From NCBI GenBank assembly GCA_017744915.1, contig JAGIAH010000016.1, positions 29,129-93,128 of the forward strand: DNA of 64,000 bases, in the 5' to 3' direction. How positions within the stretch are numbered: the stretch's first letter is position 1; every line of letters begins with the position of its first letter. The stretch is from Agrobacterium tumefaciens. Its GTDB lineage: Bacteria; Pseudomonadota; Alphaproteobacteria; Rhizobiales; Rhizobiaceae. The notes under the pieces were generated by a model. That model did no database searches. It had not been told where the DNA came from and saw only the letters and a list, made by a program, of their open reading frames with translations. Below are positions 35,865-44,737 of this stretch, piece by piece. Both the position numbers and the translations under genes were made by a program.

Positions 35865-36749
35865 TCAGTTCATCAGGCCGGCATGTTTCAGCGCCGCATC
35901 GATCGCCGCTTCCGTTGCCGGTTCCAGCGTGCTCATCAGGGGCGAACGAACCCGGCGGTTGCCGCCGCGCGTCTTCGACAGCGCATATTTCGTGCCGCAG
36001 ACACCGGGCTCCATGAAGATCGCCTTGTGCAGCGGCATCAGACGATCCTGATAATCCAGCGCCTTGGCGTAATCACCGGCCAGCATCGCCGCCTGGAATT
36101 CCGCACAGAGGCGCGGTGCGACATTGGCGGTGACCGAAATGCAGCCGACGCCACCATGGGCGTTGAAACCGAGCGCCGTGCCATCCTCGCCCGAAAGCTG
36201 GATGAAATCCTTGCCGCAGGAAATGCGCTGTTCGGAAACGCGGTCGAGCTTGCCGGTCGCATCCTTCACGCCAACAATGTTCTTATGCGCCTTGACCAGC
36301 GCGCCCATGGTTTCCGGCGACATATCCACCACCGAGCGCGGCGGGATATTGTAGATGACGATCGGCAGTCTCACCGCTTCGGCAACCGCGGAAAAATGGG
36401 CAAACAGGCCCTTCTGGGTCGGCTTGTTGTAATAGGGGGTGACGACCAGCAGCGCATCCGCGCCGGCTTCCTGCGCATGCAGGGCAAGCTCGATCGCTTC
36501 ATCGGTATTGTTGGAGCCAGCGCCCGCGATGACCGGAACCCGTTTCGCCGCTACCTCGATGCACAGTTCAACGACCCGTTTGTGTTCGTCGTGGGAAAGC
36601 GTCGGGGATTCCCCCGTCGTGCCCACGGGCACAAGGCCGTTGCTGCCTTCGGCGATCTGCCATTCCACATGGGCGGCAAAAGCCTGTTCGTCCACGGCGC
36701 CGTTGTCCGTGAACGGGGTAATGAGGGCGGGAATAGATCCCTTGAACAT
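35865..36749 (-). CDS. dapA: 4-hydroxy-tetrahydrodipicolinate synthase
   Basis: A 294-residue TIM-barrel enzyme of the lysine/diaminopimelate pathway. The Schiff-base Lys is visible in [11 protein letters not shown], the catalytic Tyr in VIYNIPPRS, and the pyruvate-binding [15 protein letters not shown] motif. The ATG at 36749 gives the family start [13 protein letters not shown]. It condenses pyruvate with aspartate semialdehyde. Confidence 0.94.
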   Translation of the reverse strand: MFKGSIPALITPFTDNGAVDEQAFAAHVEWQIAEGSNGLVPVGTTGESPTLSHDEHKRVVELCIEVAAKRVPVIAGAGSNNTDEAIELALHAQEAGADALLVVTPYYNKPTQKGLFAHFSAVAEAVRLPIVIYNIPPRSVVDMSPETMGALVKAHKNIVGVKDATGKLDRVSEQRISCGKDFIQLSGEDGTALGFNAHGGVGCISVTANVAPRLCAEFQAAMLAGDYAKALDYQDRLMPLHKAIFMEPGVCGTKYALSKTRGGNRRVRSPLMSTLEPATEAAIDAALKHAGLMN

Positions 36750-37098
36750 GCAAAGCTCCTGGCGCCGAGCCGGTTCATGCTTCGGCCGCATTCGATGGTT
36801 AAAACCGGCACACATTAGTGCCAGCCCTTGGCGCCGACAAGCGCAAAGGCAGCCTATTTTGTCCGAAATTGTCGGAAGTGTGACAGTCTTTGCACCGTGA
36901 TCGGCAGGCATGAAAAGCAAGTGCCGAAAAGAAACGTCGCTCGCGGGCCGGTGAATAAAAGTTGATTGAATTGCAAGGCGGCCATTAAGATTTCATTAAG
37001 CCTGAAATCCCAAGATTTCCAGGTGGGACTTGCGACCGTTTCGGCAATCCCGCTGCAATGAAGCGATATTACAAGAAAGTCGGCAACTCCATTACACG

Positions 37099-39183
37099 AT
37101 GAAGAACGGCATGAAAAAGACAGTCTGGGGATTGATGGCGGCGGGTCTTGCCGCAACAGTGTGGAATGCGCTGGCCGGGCCGCTGCCTGAGGGTGCGGCA
37201 CCCCTTCCCTATGTCAAGCCGAATGCTCCGACCGTTCCGGCCTTCATGCCGGCCTCGCCCGAGATCACCGGCGCGATACCGCGCCTCAACCGCCCCGATG
37301 ATACCAGCCAGCTGAAGGCCGGCCTCGACGCGCTTTCCAGCCGCGACGCGGCCCGGGCGATTGCCCTGCGCAACACCATGCCGACCGGCAGCCTCGACCG
37401 GCATATTCTCTCCTGGGCAATCGCCGTTTCCGGCCAGAGGGATGTGCCTTCCACCGAGATCGCCGCCGCCCAGCGGGAGCTTTCCGGCTGGCCGGGTGCG
37501 GCCACCCTGCGAGCCAATTCCGAAAAAGCGCTCTACCGCGAGGATCCGGCGGCCGCGCAGGTGCTTTCAGCCTTCGGCAGCAGTCGCCCGGAAACGGCGG
37601 AAGGAACCGTCGTGCTTGCCAAGGCGCTTGCCTCCTCCGGTAAAATGGCAGAATCCCAGAACCTCATTCGCCAGCTCTGGGTCAGCGAAGGCATGGACAA
37701 GGACATGGAAGACCGTGTGCTTGCCGAATTTCCTGCCTATCTGACGCCCGCCGATCACAAGGCACGCATGGATTATCTGATGTATCGCAGCCGCATCAGC
37801 CAGGCGAAGCGTTTCGGCGATCTTGGCAAGGCGCAGTCGCTTTATAATGCCTGGGCGGCCGTGCTGCAGCGCTCCGCCAATGCCGGCGCATTGCTCGGCA
37901 AGGTCGACGCCTCCTGGCGCAGCGATCCGACCTATCTCTTCGCGCGCATCGAGAACCTGCGCAACCAGCAGAAATACACGGAAGCTGCCGTCCTCCTGCG
38001 GCAGGCGCCGAAGGAGACGGCCAGGCTTGTCAATCCCGGCGAATGGTGGAACGAACGACGCATCATCGCGCGCGGCGTCGCCGATCTCGGCGATTTTGCC
38101 GAGGCCTATCGCATCGTCGCCAATCATTCGGCCACCTCTTCCGTGGATATCGCCGATGCCGAGTTCCACGCAGGCTGGTATGCGCTGCGGGCGCTGCGCG
38201 ATCCGGCGGCCGCTTCGCGCCACTTCAATACATTGCTGCAAACCTCGAACCGCCCGCTTTCGGCTTCCCGTGCCTATTATTGGCTCGGTCGGACGGCGGA
38301 AGCCGGCGGGCCCGGCAATGCCCGTGATTTCTTCACCAAGGCGGCAGCCCATCCCGGCACATTTTATGGCCAGCTTGCCGCCGCGCGAATCGGCGCCAAA
38401 ACGCTGAATGTGACCTACCCGAACCCCAGCAACGAAGACCGGGATCGTTTCGCCGGCCGCGAGGCGGTGCGCGCCATCGACCGGCTGGAGGCGGCTGGTT
38501 ACGGCTGGCGCGCCGACAGCCTTTACCGGTCGCTTGCCGAACAGCTCGACAGCCCCGGCGAACTTGCCATTCTGGCGGCGCGCGCGGAAGGCACCGGCAA
38601 CCACCAGGTTTCACTGCAGATCGGCAAGACCGCCTTCAGTCGTGGCATCGATGCGGCAGCTCTCGCCTATCCGCTCGGCGTCATTCCGGCCAGCGCCAAT
38701 ATTGCCGGCTCCGGCAAGGCGCTTGCTTATGCCATCGCCCGGCAGGAAAGCGCCTTCAACCCGGCCGCCATCTCCGCCGCCAATGCCCGCGGCCTGCTGC
38801 AATTGCTGCCCGGAACGGCCAAGGGCGTAGCCGGACGCCACGGCCTGCCCTACACGCAGGCAATGCTGACGACGGATGCGGGCTACAACGCCACGCTCGG
38901 CGCGCATTATCTCGGTGAGCAGATCGACAGCTTCGGCGGTTCCTATATCCTCACCTTCATCGCCTATAATGCCGGGCCAAAGCGCGTGCCGGAATGGATC
39001 TCCCGTTATGGCGACCCGCGCGGCAAGCCGATTGATGAAGTGGTCGACTGGATCGAGCGCATCCCCTTCCCTGAAACACGCAATTACGTGCAGCGGGTGA
39101 TGGAGAACTATCAGGTCTACAAGACACGGCTCGGCCAACAGGCCGACATCGTTGATGACCTGCGCCACGGGCGGGCGGGGTAA
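37099..39183 (+). CDS. Soluble lytic murein transglycosylase (Slt family)
   Basis: A 694-residue periplasmic enzyme with a signal peptide (MKNGMKKTVWGLMAAGLAAT), a long alpha-helical superhelical part (about 80-520) and a C-terminal GH23 SLT domain: ARQESAFNPAAISAANARGL with the catalytic Glu, and FIAYNAGPKRVPEWISRYG. It cuts peptidoglycan glycan strands. The ATG at 37099 gives the signal peptide; 37111 is a close alternative. Confidence 0.9.
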   Translation: MKNGMKKTVWGLMAAGLAATVWNALAGPLPEGAAPLPYVKPNAPTVPAFMPASPEITGAIPRLNRPDDTSQLKAGLDALSSRDAARAIALRNTMPTGSLDRHILSWAIAVSGQRDVPSTEIAAAQRELSGWPGAATLRANSEKALYREDPAAAQVLSAFGSSRPETAEGTVVLAKALASSGKMAESQNLIRQLWVSEGMDKDMEDRVLAEFPAYLTPADHKARMDYLMYRSRISQAKRFGDLGKAQSLYNAWAAVLQRSANAGALLGKVDASWRSDPTYLFARIENLRNQQKYTEAAVLLRQAPKETARLVNPGEWWNERRIIARGVADLGDFAEAYRIVANHSATSSVDIADAEFHAGWYALRALRDPAAASRHFNTLLQTSNRPLSASRAYYWLGRTAEAGGPGNARDFFTKAAAHPGTFYGQLAAARIGAKTLNVTYPNPSNEDRDRFAGREAVRAIDRLEAAGYGWRADSLYRSLAEQLDSPGELAILAARAEGTGNHQVSLQIGKTAFSRGIDAAALAYPLGVIPASANIAGSGKALAYAIARQESAFNPAAISAANARGLLQLLPGTAKGVAGRHGLPYTQAMLTTDAGYNATLGAHYLGEQIDSFGGSYILTFIAYNAGPKRVPEWISRYGDPRGKPIDEVVDWIERIPFPETRNYVQRVMENYQVYKTRLGQQADIVDDLRHGRAG

Positions 39184-39223
39184 AGGCCGGAACTCACCGT
39201 CCGATCATCGTCAGAGCATTCAG

Positions 39224-39250
39224 GCACCGGCTGGCCCGGTGCTTTTTTAT
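39224..39250 (+). terminator. Rho-independent terminator after slt
   Basis: Stem GCACCGG / CCGGTGC with loop CTGGC, followed by TTTTTTATT. Confidence 0.88.
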
Positions 39251-39284
39251 TGTCATTACCTGACAAAGCAGCTTTCCGCCTTGC

Positions 39285-39317
39285 AAAAGAAAAACCCCGG
39301 CATTTCTGCCGGGGTTT
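39285..39317 (-). terminator. Rho-independent terminator of the porin gene
   Basis: Perfect 11-bp stem AAACCCCGGCA / TGCCGGGGTTT with loop TTTC. Read on the minus strand it is followed by TTTTTCTTTT, so it ends the porin transcript coming from the right. Confidence 0.9.
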
Positions 39318-39342
39318 CCATCACTGACAATGTCAGATCAGA

Positions 39343-40407
39343 TTAGAACGAACGCTGAAGGCGAACGAAACCGGTCCACTGGTCGCCAGCGCCGCTGTCA
39401 ACACCTTCGGTGCCGTCAACGTCCTGGTAGTTAACAGCAACCTTGGTAGCGAGGCCCTGCGTGATCTGGTAGTCAAGCGTTACACCAGCGCGCCATGCGT
39501 CGCGATCGCCAACGAAGTCGTTGTCAGCGCCGATATCAACCGTACCGAAGTACTGTGCACCGGGGGTGATGGTCAGCTTGTCAGTTGCCTTGATTGCGTA
39601 TTCAGCAGCAACAGTCCACTCAGACTCTTCGTAGTAAGAGTTTGCACCGGAAGCCCATGCGCCGGAAAGGCCGAACGTGCCCGGACCGATGTCAGCCGTA
39701 ACGATTGCACGGATTGCACCGTTTTCCTGGTCCGTGTCGTAAGAACCAAGCAGGTTTGCGCTAACTGCACCGAACTTCGCACCGATGATACCGCTGATAC
39801 CAACGTTGTTCGGGCCTTCGATGAAGCCACCCTTGGTAATGCCGAGGTTCGAAACGCTGTCAAGCGCGGTTTCCAGTTCTTCAACCGAGATACCTGCATA
39901 GAAGGAGCCGGCATCGTAGGTGTAACGCAGAGCGTTCGAACGGGTGGAGTTCGAAGACAGGATGTCGGTTTCGCCGGAGAGATCGTCATCCCACCAGGTG
40001 TACATGTAACCGACCTTCAGGCCGCCGAGTTCGATGAAGGCCTGGTCAACGTTGACGCCACGGTTGCTGTCGTTGTCAGCCTGACCGCGCAGACCGATGA
40101 AGCCACGCAGAGCGCCGAGCTCGGTGTCGGTGCGGGTGTCGATTTCGAACTGAGCGCGCGTGAACGAATCCCAGTCAGACGAACCGGACTGGTTACGGCC
40201 GAAGTCGGTCTGGAAACGGATGTAACCGCCGAACTTCAGGCAGGTTTCGGTGCCGGGGATGTAGAAGAAGCCGGTGCCGAAAGCGTCGCAAACGCGAACG
40301 TATTCCAGGGGCTCAGGCTCAGCAGCGACGATAGCGTCGGCAGCGTGAGCGCCGGATACTGCTGCGAGAGCCGCAGCGGAGCCGATCAGAAGGCTCTTGA
40401 TGTTCAT
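39343..40407 (-). CDS. ropA: Outer-membrane porin, RopA type
   Basis: A 354-residue porin (Porin_2 family) with a 22-residue signal peptide ending SGAHA, the N-terminal constriction loop start LEYVRVCDAFGTGFFYIPG, and a C-terminal Phe (FVRLQRSF) as used by outer-membrane barrels. It forms a general diffusion channel; RopA is a major porin of rhizobia. A long untranslated region (40408 to about 40710) precedes it. Confidence 0.92.
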   Translation of the reverse strand: MNIKSLLIGSAAALAAVSGAHAADAIVAAEPEPLEYVRVCDAFGTGFFYIPGTETCLKFGGYIRFQTDFGRNQSGSSDWDSFTRAQFEIDTRTDTELGALRGFIGLRGQADNDSNRGVNVDQAFIELGGLKVGYMYTWWDDDLSGETDILSSNSTRSNALRYTYDAGSFYAGISVEELETALDSVSNLGITKGGFIEGPNNVGISGIIGAKFGAVSANLLGSYDTDQENGAIRAIVTADIGPGTFGLSGAWASGANSYYEESEWTVAAEYAIKATDKLTITPGAQYFGTVDIGADNDFVGDRDAWRAGVTLDYQITQGLATKVAVNYQDVDGTEGVDSGAGDQWTGFVRLQRSF

Positions 40408-41038
40408 GGTTGACCTCCAGTCAAAGTTTTTAAGTGGGTCTGGGTACTTTCGCTGAAGGACAGCATTCCCTGCCCCATTCCCGTGTTCTTAGAAGCCAAA
40501 CGATCCACCGCCTCGCTTCTGGTGGTGAAAATACAAAAGGTTTCGCCGCTTGCAATCGCCAACATCCGATAAATAGCATTTACGTATATGCTTCATTTCG
40601 GTTTGTTGCGGAAACAACACACAGCGCCCCGCCGGCCGATTGCGGCTTTTACAATGTGTTAAGAATTCCCTTGAAAATCCGTTAGTTAGTTGAGTTAACA
40701 AGGTCTTTCTAAACTACCGGCGTTTTCGGCCATCCCTTGCTCTGTCATTCGAAGATGTGGGAATTTTTTGCTTTGATCTATCCCGTCCCGAGGCACAACA
40801 CAGATGCGCATGCGAGGAAACCGCGGGAAAAGCTCTTTCGGCCCCGGACTGATTCACCGGGCAACGATTCGACGGGCCGGACAGATCGGTGATTTGGCAA
40901 ATTGATTTGCCTTCAGCAAACCCACCGCGCGGACACCACAAGGCATCGCAGTCGAGCCATATTCGACGTCGCCGGGGGAAGCCAGCGGCTGGGCTACTGA
41001 CGTGTGGTGTTTCAATCTGTGGGGATAAACTTGGCAAG
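40408..41038. other. Porin upstream region, no gene
   Basis: A 631-bp gap between the porin start and tRNA-Ser. The part next to the porin is AT-rich and must hold its promoter and leader. From about 40735 to 41030 no ORF has a ribosome site or plausible protein. No function is assigned to that part. Confidence 0.5.
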
Positions 41039-41129
41039 TGGCGGAGAGGATGGGATTCGAACCCACGATACGCTTTTGACGTATACTCCCTTAGCAGGGG
41101 AGCGCCTTCGACCACTCGGCCACCTCTCC
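41039..41129 (-). tRNA. tRNA-Ser (anticodon GCU)
   Basis: On the minus strand the acceptor stem GGAGAGG / CCTCTCC, the D arm, anticodon loop CTGCTAA (anticodon GCT), a long variable arm and the T loop GTTCGAATCCC are all present. The CCA end is encoded (41039-41041). The long variable arm is class II, as expected for serine. Confidence 0.96.
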
Positions 41130-41290
41130 GGTGCGGCCTGATTATTGCGTAAAAAAAATGAATGCAAGGCTTTTTCGCCAATAAGCCGAAAAAGCTGTTG
41201 GCGGAACATGGTTCCGCGAAACTTTGCGGGCTTTCGGGAACTTCTTCACCCACCGGGCGTTCTGGCTTCGGTAACAAAAGAGGTGTTCTA

Positions 41291-41632
41291 ATGGCTCAGA
41301 CCAAACTGAATGTTGTCGAAGACACGATCGAAAACCAGATTGCCGAGCTGCGCTCGCAAATTGCGTCGCTCTCCAAATCCGTCTCCGCCCGCGCGGAGGG
41401 CGTCAGCGAGGATGCGTCAGAATTTCTGGACGAGGCACGCGGCCGCGTTCGCAAGGCCGCGCATAATGTCCGCGCCCAGGGCCAGAACGTGGTGGAAGCC
41501 GTCAAGGAAAATCCGGGCACGGCAACTTCGTTGCTGACGATCGTCGGCGCACTCGGTTTTGCGATCGGTTACGCGGTCGGCACGAGCACACAGCAGAGCT
41601 CGTCCAACAGCAGCCTGTATCGCTGGCGCTGA
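41291..41632 (+). CDS. Small ribosome-associated-like membrane protein (DUF883/ElaB type)
   Basis: A 113-residue protein with a long amphipathic N-terminal helix (NQIAELRSQIASLSKSVSAR), then NVVEAVKENPGTATSLLTIV and a Gly-rich C-terminal membrane helix (GALGFAIGYAVGT). This layout is that of DUF883 proteins (ElaB/YqjD), which sit on the inner membrane. The ATG at 41291 begins the conserved part. Confidence 0.75.
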   Translation: MAQTKLNVVEDTIENQIAELRSQIASLSKSVSARAEGVSEDASEFLDEARGRVRKAAHNVRAQGQNVVEAVKENPGTATSLLTIVGALGFAIGYAVGTSTQQSSSNSSLYRWR

Positions 41633-41704
41633 TCGCCATATAGATTGAAAGTCAGGCAAGGCGGGTCATTCCTGCCTTGCCTTTGCCTGTGGGTTTGAAG
41701 CGCG

Positions 41705-41899
41705 ATGAAAATGGGGGTGGATATGCGGTTCAGTGACGATCTTGAAGCGGCATTGTCGGATTTTGCGAGAGATCACGACTTGGACAGGGATGAAGCCATC
41801 CAGCGCATCATTCGCGCCGCCCTTATCAACACCGGCTATCTCGCCTCCGGCGAAGAAGGCATTCCGCCGGAAAAGCTGAACGCCAGCAACGACGATTGA
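41705..41899 (+). CDS. Small hypothetical protein (64 aa)
   Basis: A 64-residue acidic protein. The part RFSDDLEAALSDFARDHDLD then RDEAIQRIIRAALINTGYL looks like a short helix-turn-helix or ribbon-helix-helix type segment, but lacks a clear DNA-binding strand. No known family is claimed. It converges on the aldolase gene 1 bp away. Confidence 0.6.
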   Translation: MKMGVDMRFSDDLEAALSDFARDHDLDRDEAIQRIIRAALINTGYLASGEEGIPPEKLNASNDD

Positions 41900-41900
41900 A

Positions 41901-42701
41901 TCAATAACCCGACCGGGATGGCTGCGGTGCCGCTCCGCCCTTGTAACGGGCCGAGAGCGCGCGGAGCGTATTGGCGAATTCCGTGACATCGGCACCGACC
42001 GCCACGAAGGACGCGCCGAGCTCGAGATAACGGCGATTATAGGTTTCATTAAAGGTCAGAATACCAGCAGCCTTGCCCGCCGCGACGATCTTGACGATCG
42101 CTGCTTCGATCACGGCCTGCACCTCCGGCTCGTCGATCCGGCCGAGATGCCCCATGTCGGCGGCGAGATCGGCCGGGCCGATGAAGACGCCGTCCACGCC
42201 ATCCACCGCAAGAATATTGTCGAGATCATCGATCGCCGCCCGCGTTTCGGCCTGCACCAGCAGGCAGACGCCATCGGAAGCGCTGTCGGCATAATCGGCG
42301 ATGGTGTTGAACGCCGATGCGCGGGCCACGGCAGCACCCATGCCGCGAATACCACGCGGCGGATAATGCATGGCGCTGACCAGATCCCTGGCCTCATCAG
42401 CCGAATCGACCATCGGCACGAGGAGCGTGCGTGCACCTGCATCCAGCAGCTGCTTGATCATCCAGCTTTCACCGACGGGCACGCGCACCACCGGCTCGGC
42501 CGGCGACGTGGCAAGCGCCCGCAGCTGGTCGATGATGCTGCGCAGATCGTTCGGCCCATGCTCCCCGTCGATCACCAGCCAGTCGAAACCCGCAGTGCCG
42601 GCGATTTCCGCCGTGATGGCCTCGCCCATGTCGAGCCAGAGGCCAATCTGCGGTTTGCCCGCATGGATGGCGGTTTTGAAACGGTTTTCGGGAGCGGGCA
42701 T
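41901..42701 (-). CDS. HpcH/HpaI family aldolase
   Basis: A 266-residue class II aldolase with DWLVIDGEHGPNDLRSII, QAETRAAIDDLD, GVDGVFIGPADLAADMGHLG and the metal-binding Glu/Asp of 2-keto-3-deoxy acid aldolases such as HpaI and GarL. It would split a 2-keto-3-deoxy acid into pyruvate and an aldehyde. It lies 7 bp after the flavoprotein gene, so they are probably cotranscribed. Confidence 0.9.
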   Translation of the reverse strand: MPAPENRFKTAIHAGKPQIGLWLDMGEAITAEIAGTAGFDWLVIDGEHGPNDLRSIIDQLRALATSPAEPVVRVPVGESWMIKQLLDAGARTLLVPMVDSADEARDLVSAMHYPPRGIRGMGAAVARASAFNTIADYADSASDGVCLLVQAETRAAIDDLDNILAVDGVDGVFIGPADLAADMGHLGRIDEPEVQAVIEAAIVKIVAAGKAAGILTFNETYNRRYLELGASFVAVGADVTEFANTLRALSARYKGGAAPQPSRSGY

Positions 42702-42708
42702 GATATCC

Positions 42709-43926
42709 TCAGGAAAGCAGTAATTTCAGATCGGCGGTGGCGTCCGCCAGGATGGCACGATCCGGCTCCGCGCCGGTATCGAGCAGTTTTTTGCCGGCGA
42801 CATAGGCCTTGGCATCATTGACGGCATCGACCGCCAAGAATCGCCCGTCGCGGAAATACCAGACGGACCAGCTGCCTTCACGCGCACCGGGCCTCAGCAT
42901 CGTTTCGTCATAACCGAGGTTGAAGCCGGCAATTTGCAGCTTCGTGTCATATTGGTCCGACCAGAACCAGGGTTTCGCCTCATAGGCAGTTTCGGTGCCG
43001 GCCAGCACGGCAGCGGTGCACTCAGCCTGATCGACGGCATTCTGTACCGATTCGAGACGCACATGCTGGCCGCGCCACGGCAACATGGCGCAATCGCCGA
43101 CGGCATGAATGTCTGGATCGGAGGTACGGGTATAGTGGTCCACCACGATGCCATTGCCGACATCGAGGCCCGATTCGCGAGCAAGCCGGTCATTCGGCGT
43201 CACGCCGATGCCGACGATGACAAAATCGACATCAAGCATCGAACCGTCGGAGAGTTCGGCAGCCGCCACCCGGCCATCCATGCCGACAAGGCGCACGAGG
43301 CCGGTCTTTTCGCGGATGGAGACGCCCTGGGCTTGATGGATGGCGCGCATGATATCAGCGGTTTCCTTCGCCGCCACGCGCTGCAGAATTCGGTCGGCCA
43401 TTTCGATCAGCGTCACCTCAAGGCCGAGCTTGCGGGCAACCGCCGCTGCCTCGAGGCCGATATAACCGCCGCCGATCACCAGCAGCCTGCGCCCCGGCTT
43501 CATCTCCTCCATCAGCCGGTCGGCATCGCGCTTGTCGCGAACCGTCAATACCCCTTCCAGATCGCCACCGATGCTGGCGGGCAAAAGACGGGGTGCCGCC
43601 CCGGTCGCCAGTACCAGCTTGTCGTAGGAAAGCGTGCTGCCATCCTGCGTGCGCACGGTTTTCGCAGTACGGTCAATCTCCTCCACCCAGGTGGAAAGCC
43701 GGATATCGACATTATGCTCCGCATACCATTCTTCAGGGCGGAACATCAGCCGGTCGAAGCTCATCTCGCCGAGAAGGTATTTTTTGGAGAGCGGCGGCCG
43801 TTGGTAGGGATAGGCATCCTCGGAGCCGATGATGGTGATGGGGCGCTCGTCTTTCAGCGCCCGAAGCTTCGACGCCAGCGCGAAAGCGGCCTGCCCCGCC
43901 CCGACGATTACCAGCCTTCCCGTCAC
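42709..43926 (-). CDS. FAD-dependent ferredoxin/rubredoxin reductase-like oxidoreductase
   Basis: A 405-residue flavoprotein with an FAD-binding GAGQAAFALA motif at the start, NAD(P)-binding GGGYIGLEAAAVARKLG, the ATGAAPR motif and HAVGDCAMLPWRG. It is of the BphA4/putidaredoxin-reductase type that hands electrons from NAD(P)H to a small ferredoxin. The start codon is GTG. No ferredoxin or oxygenase gene is next to it; the neighbour is an aldolase. Confidence 0.9.
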   Translation of the reverse strand: MTGRLVIVGAGQAAFALASKLRALKDERPITIIGSEDAYPYQRPPLSKKYLLGEMSFDRLMFRPEEWYAEHNVDIRLSTWVEEIDRTAKTVRTQDGSTLSYDKLVLATGAAPRLLPASIGGDLEGVLTVRDKRDADRLMEEMKPGRRLLVIGGGYIGLEAAAVARKLGLEVTLIEMADRILQRVAAKETADIMRAIHQAQGVSIREKTGLVRLVGMDGRVAAAELSDGSMLDVDFVIVGIGVTPNDRLARESGLDVGNGIVVDHYTRTSDPDIHAVGDCAMLPWRGQHVRLESVQNAVDQAECTAAVLAGTETAYEAKPWFWSDQYDTKLQIAGFNLGYDETMLRPGAREGSWSVWYFRDGRFLAVDAVNDAKAYVAGKKLLDTGAEPDRAILADATADLKLLLS

Positions 43927-44255
43927 AGTCCACTCCCAGAAGAATCACGAAGCGCCGATCCTGCCGCACTTTGCGAAGCCATATTGCAGGGATCAGGCGT
44001 AACGCCAAGTACGGCTCCAGTCAACCGCGCAGCGACACCAGCCCTGTGCAAGCGTGACACATTATCTGGATAGGCTGCGGCGCCGCTGCAACCGCAGGGA
44101 GCAGAACGCATTTTCACGAGTGGAAACATCGGCTTCCCCACGGAAGATTGGTCGAGATCGACACAGACTAGAGAGAATTGCGCGGATTTCCTTCATGTGC
44201 TGGCAAGGAAGCCGCGTTAAAATCGACACCAAGAGAGGCAATCCGGGAGGTTGTC
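43927..44255. other. Intergenic region
   Basis: A 329-bp gap between two divergent genes. I see no gene in it; it should hold both promoters. Confidence 0.5.
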
Positions 44256-44600
44256 ATGGCTTTGCATATGGATCCCCGTCAGAGCGTCCCGCAGGACGAG
44301 ATGTACGAGAAATTTCAGATCGACCGACCCGGCAAGATCACCTTCATCGGGCATCATCTCAGCGCCAGGAACACCATGCGCTGCCTAGTGCGCACCATTT
44401 CCCTCTATGGCGCGGAACTGGATGTGAACCCCGAACTGGAAATGCCGGCCAATTTCTATCTGGAGATTCTCGGCATTCGCGATGAGATCGGCTGCACGCT
44501 GATCCGCCGGGAGGAAGAAAAGGTCACCATCGGTTTCAACATGCTGATCGATGCGGAATTCCTGCACCATGTAAGGCGTCTCAGCTTCGAGACATCGTGA
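44256..44600 (+). CDS. PilZ-like domain protein
   Basis: A 114-residue protein whose core, CLVRTISLYGAELDVNPELE followed by MPANFYLEI, resembles the PilZ (D/N)xSxxG loop (here R-T-I-S-L-Y-G). The RxxxR c-di-GMP-binding motif is not clearly present, so it may be a degenerate PilZ. GGGAGG precedes the ATG at 44256. Assignment is by pattern only. Confidence 0.6.
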   Translation: MALHMDPRQSVPQDEMYEKFQIDRPGKITFIGHHLSARNTMRCLVRTISLYGAELDVNPELEMPANFYLEILGIRDEIGCTLIRREEEKVTIGFNMLIDAEFLHHVRRLSFETS

Positions 44601-44737
44601 CGGCCACCACAAAACCGCGGTTCGAGGAATGAGAATGCGAAGCGGCGTAACCGCCACTTCGCTGTATCGATTGTCGCCCTGCTCTTCCGGTTGACTTCGA
44701 TCTCCACCAAAGGCCGAAAGGATGAGGGCGTTCGCCA

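Noticed and set aside
41039..41129. tRNA-Ser as an integration site of a mobile island
   Set aside because: No integrase, no direct repeat of the tRNA end and no mobile gene is seen on either side.
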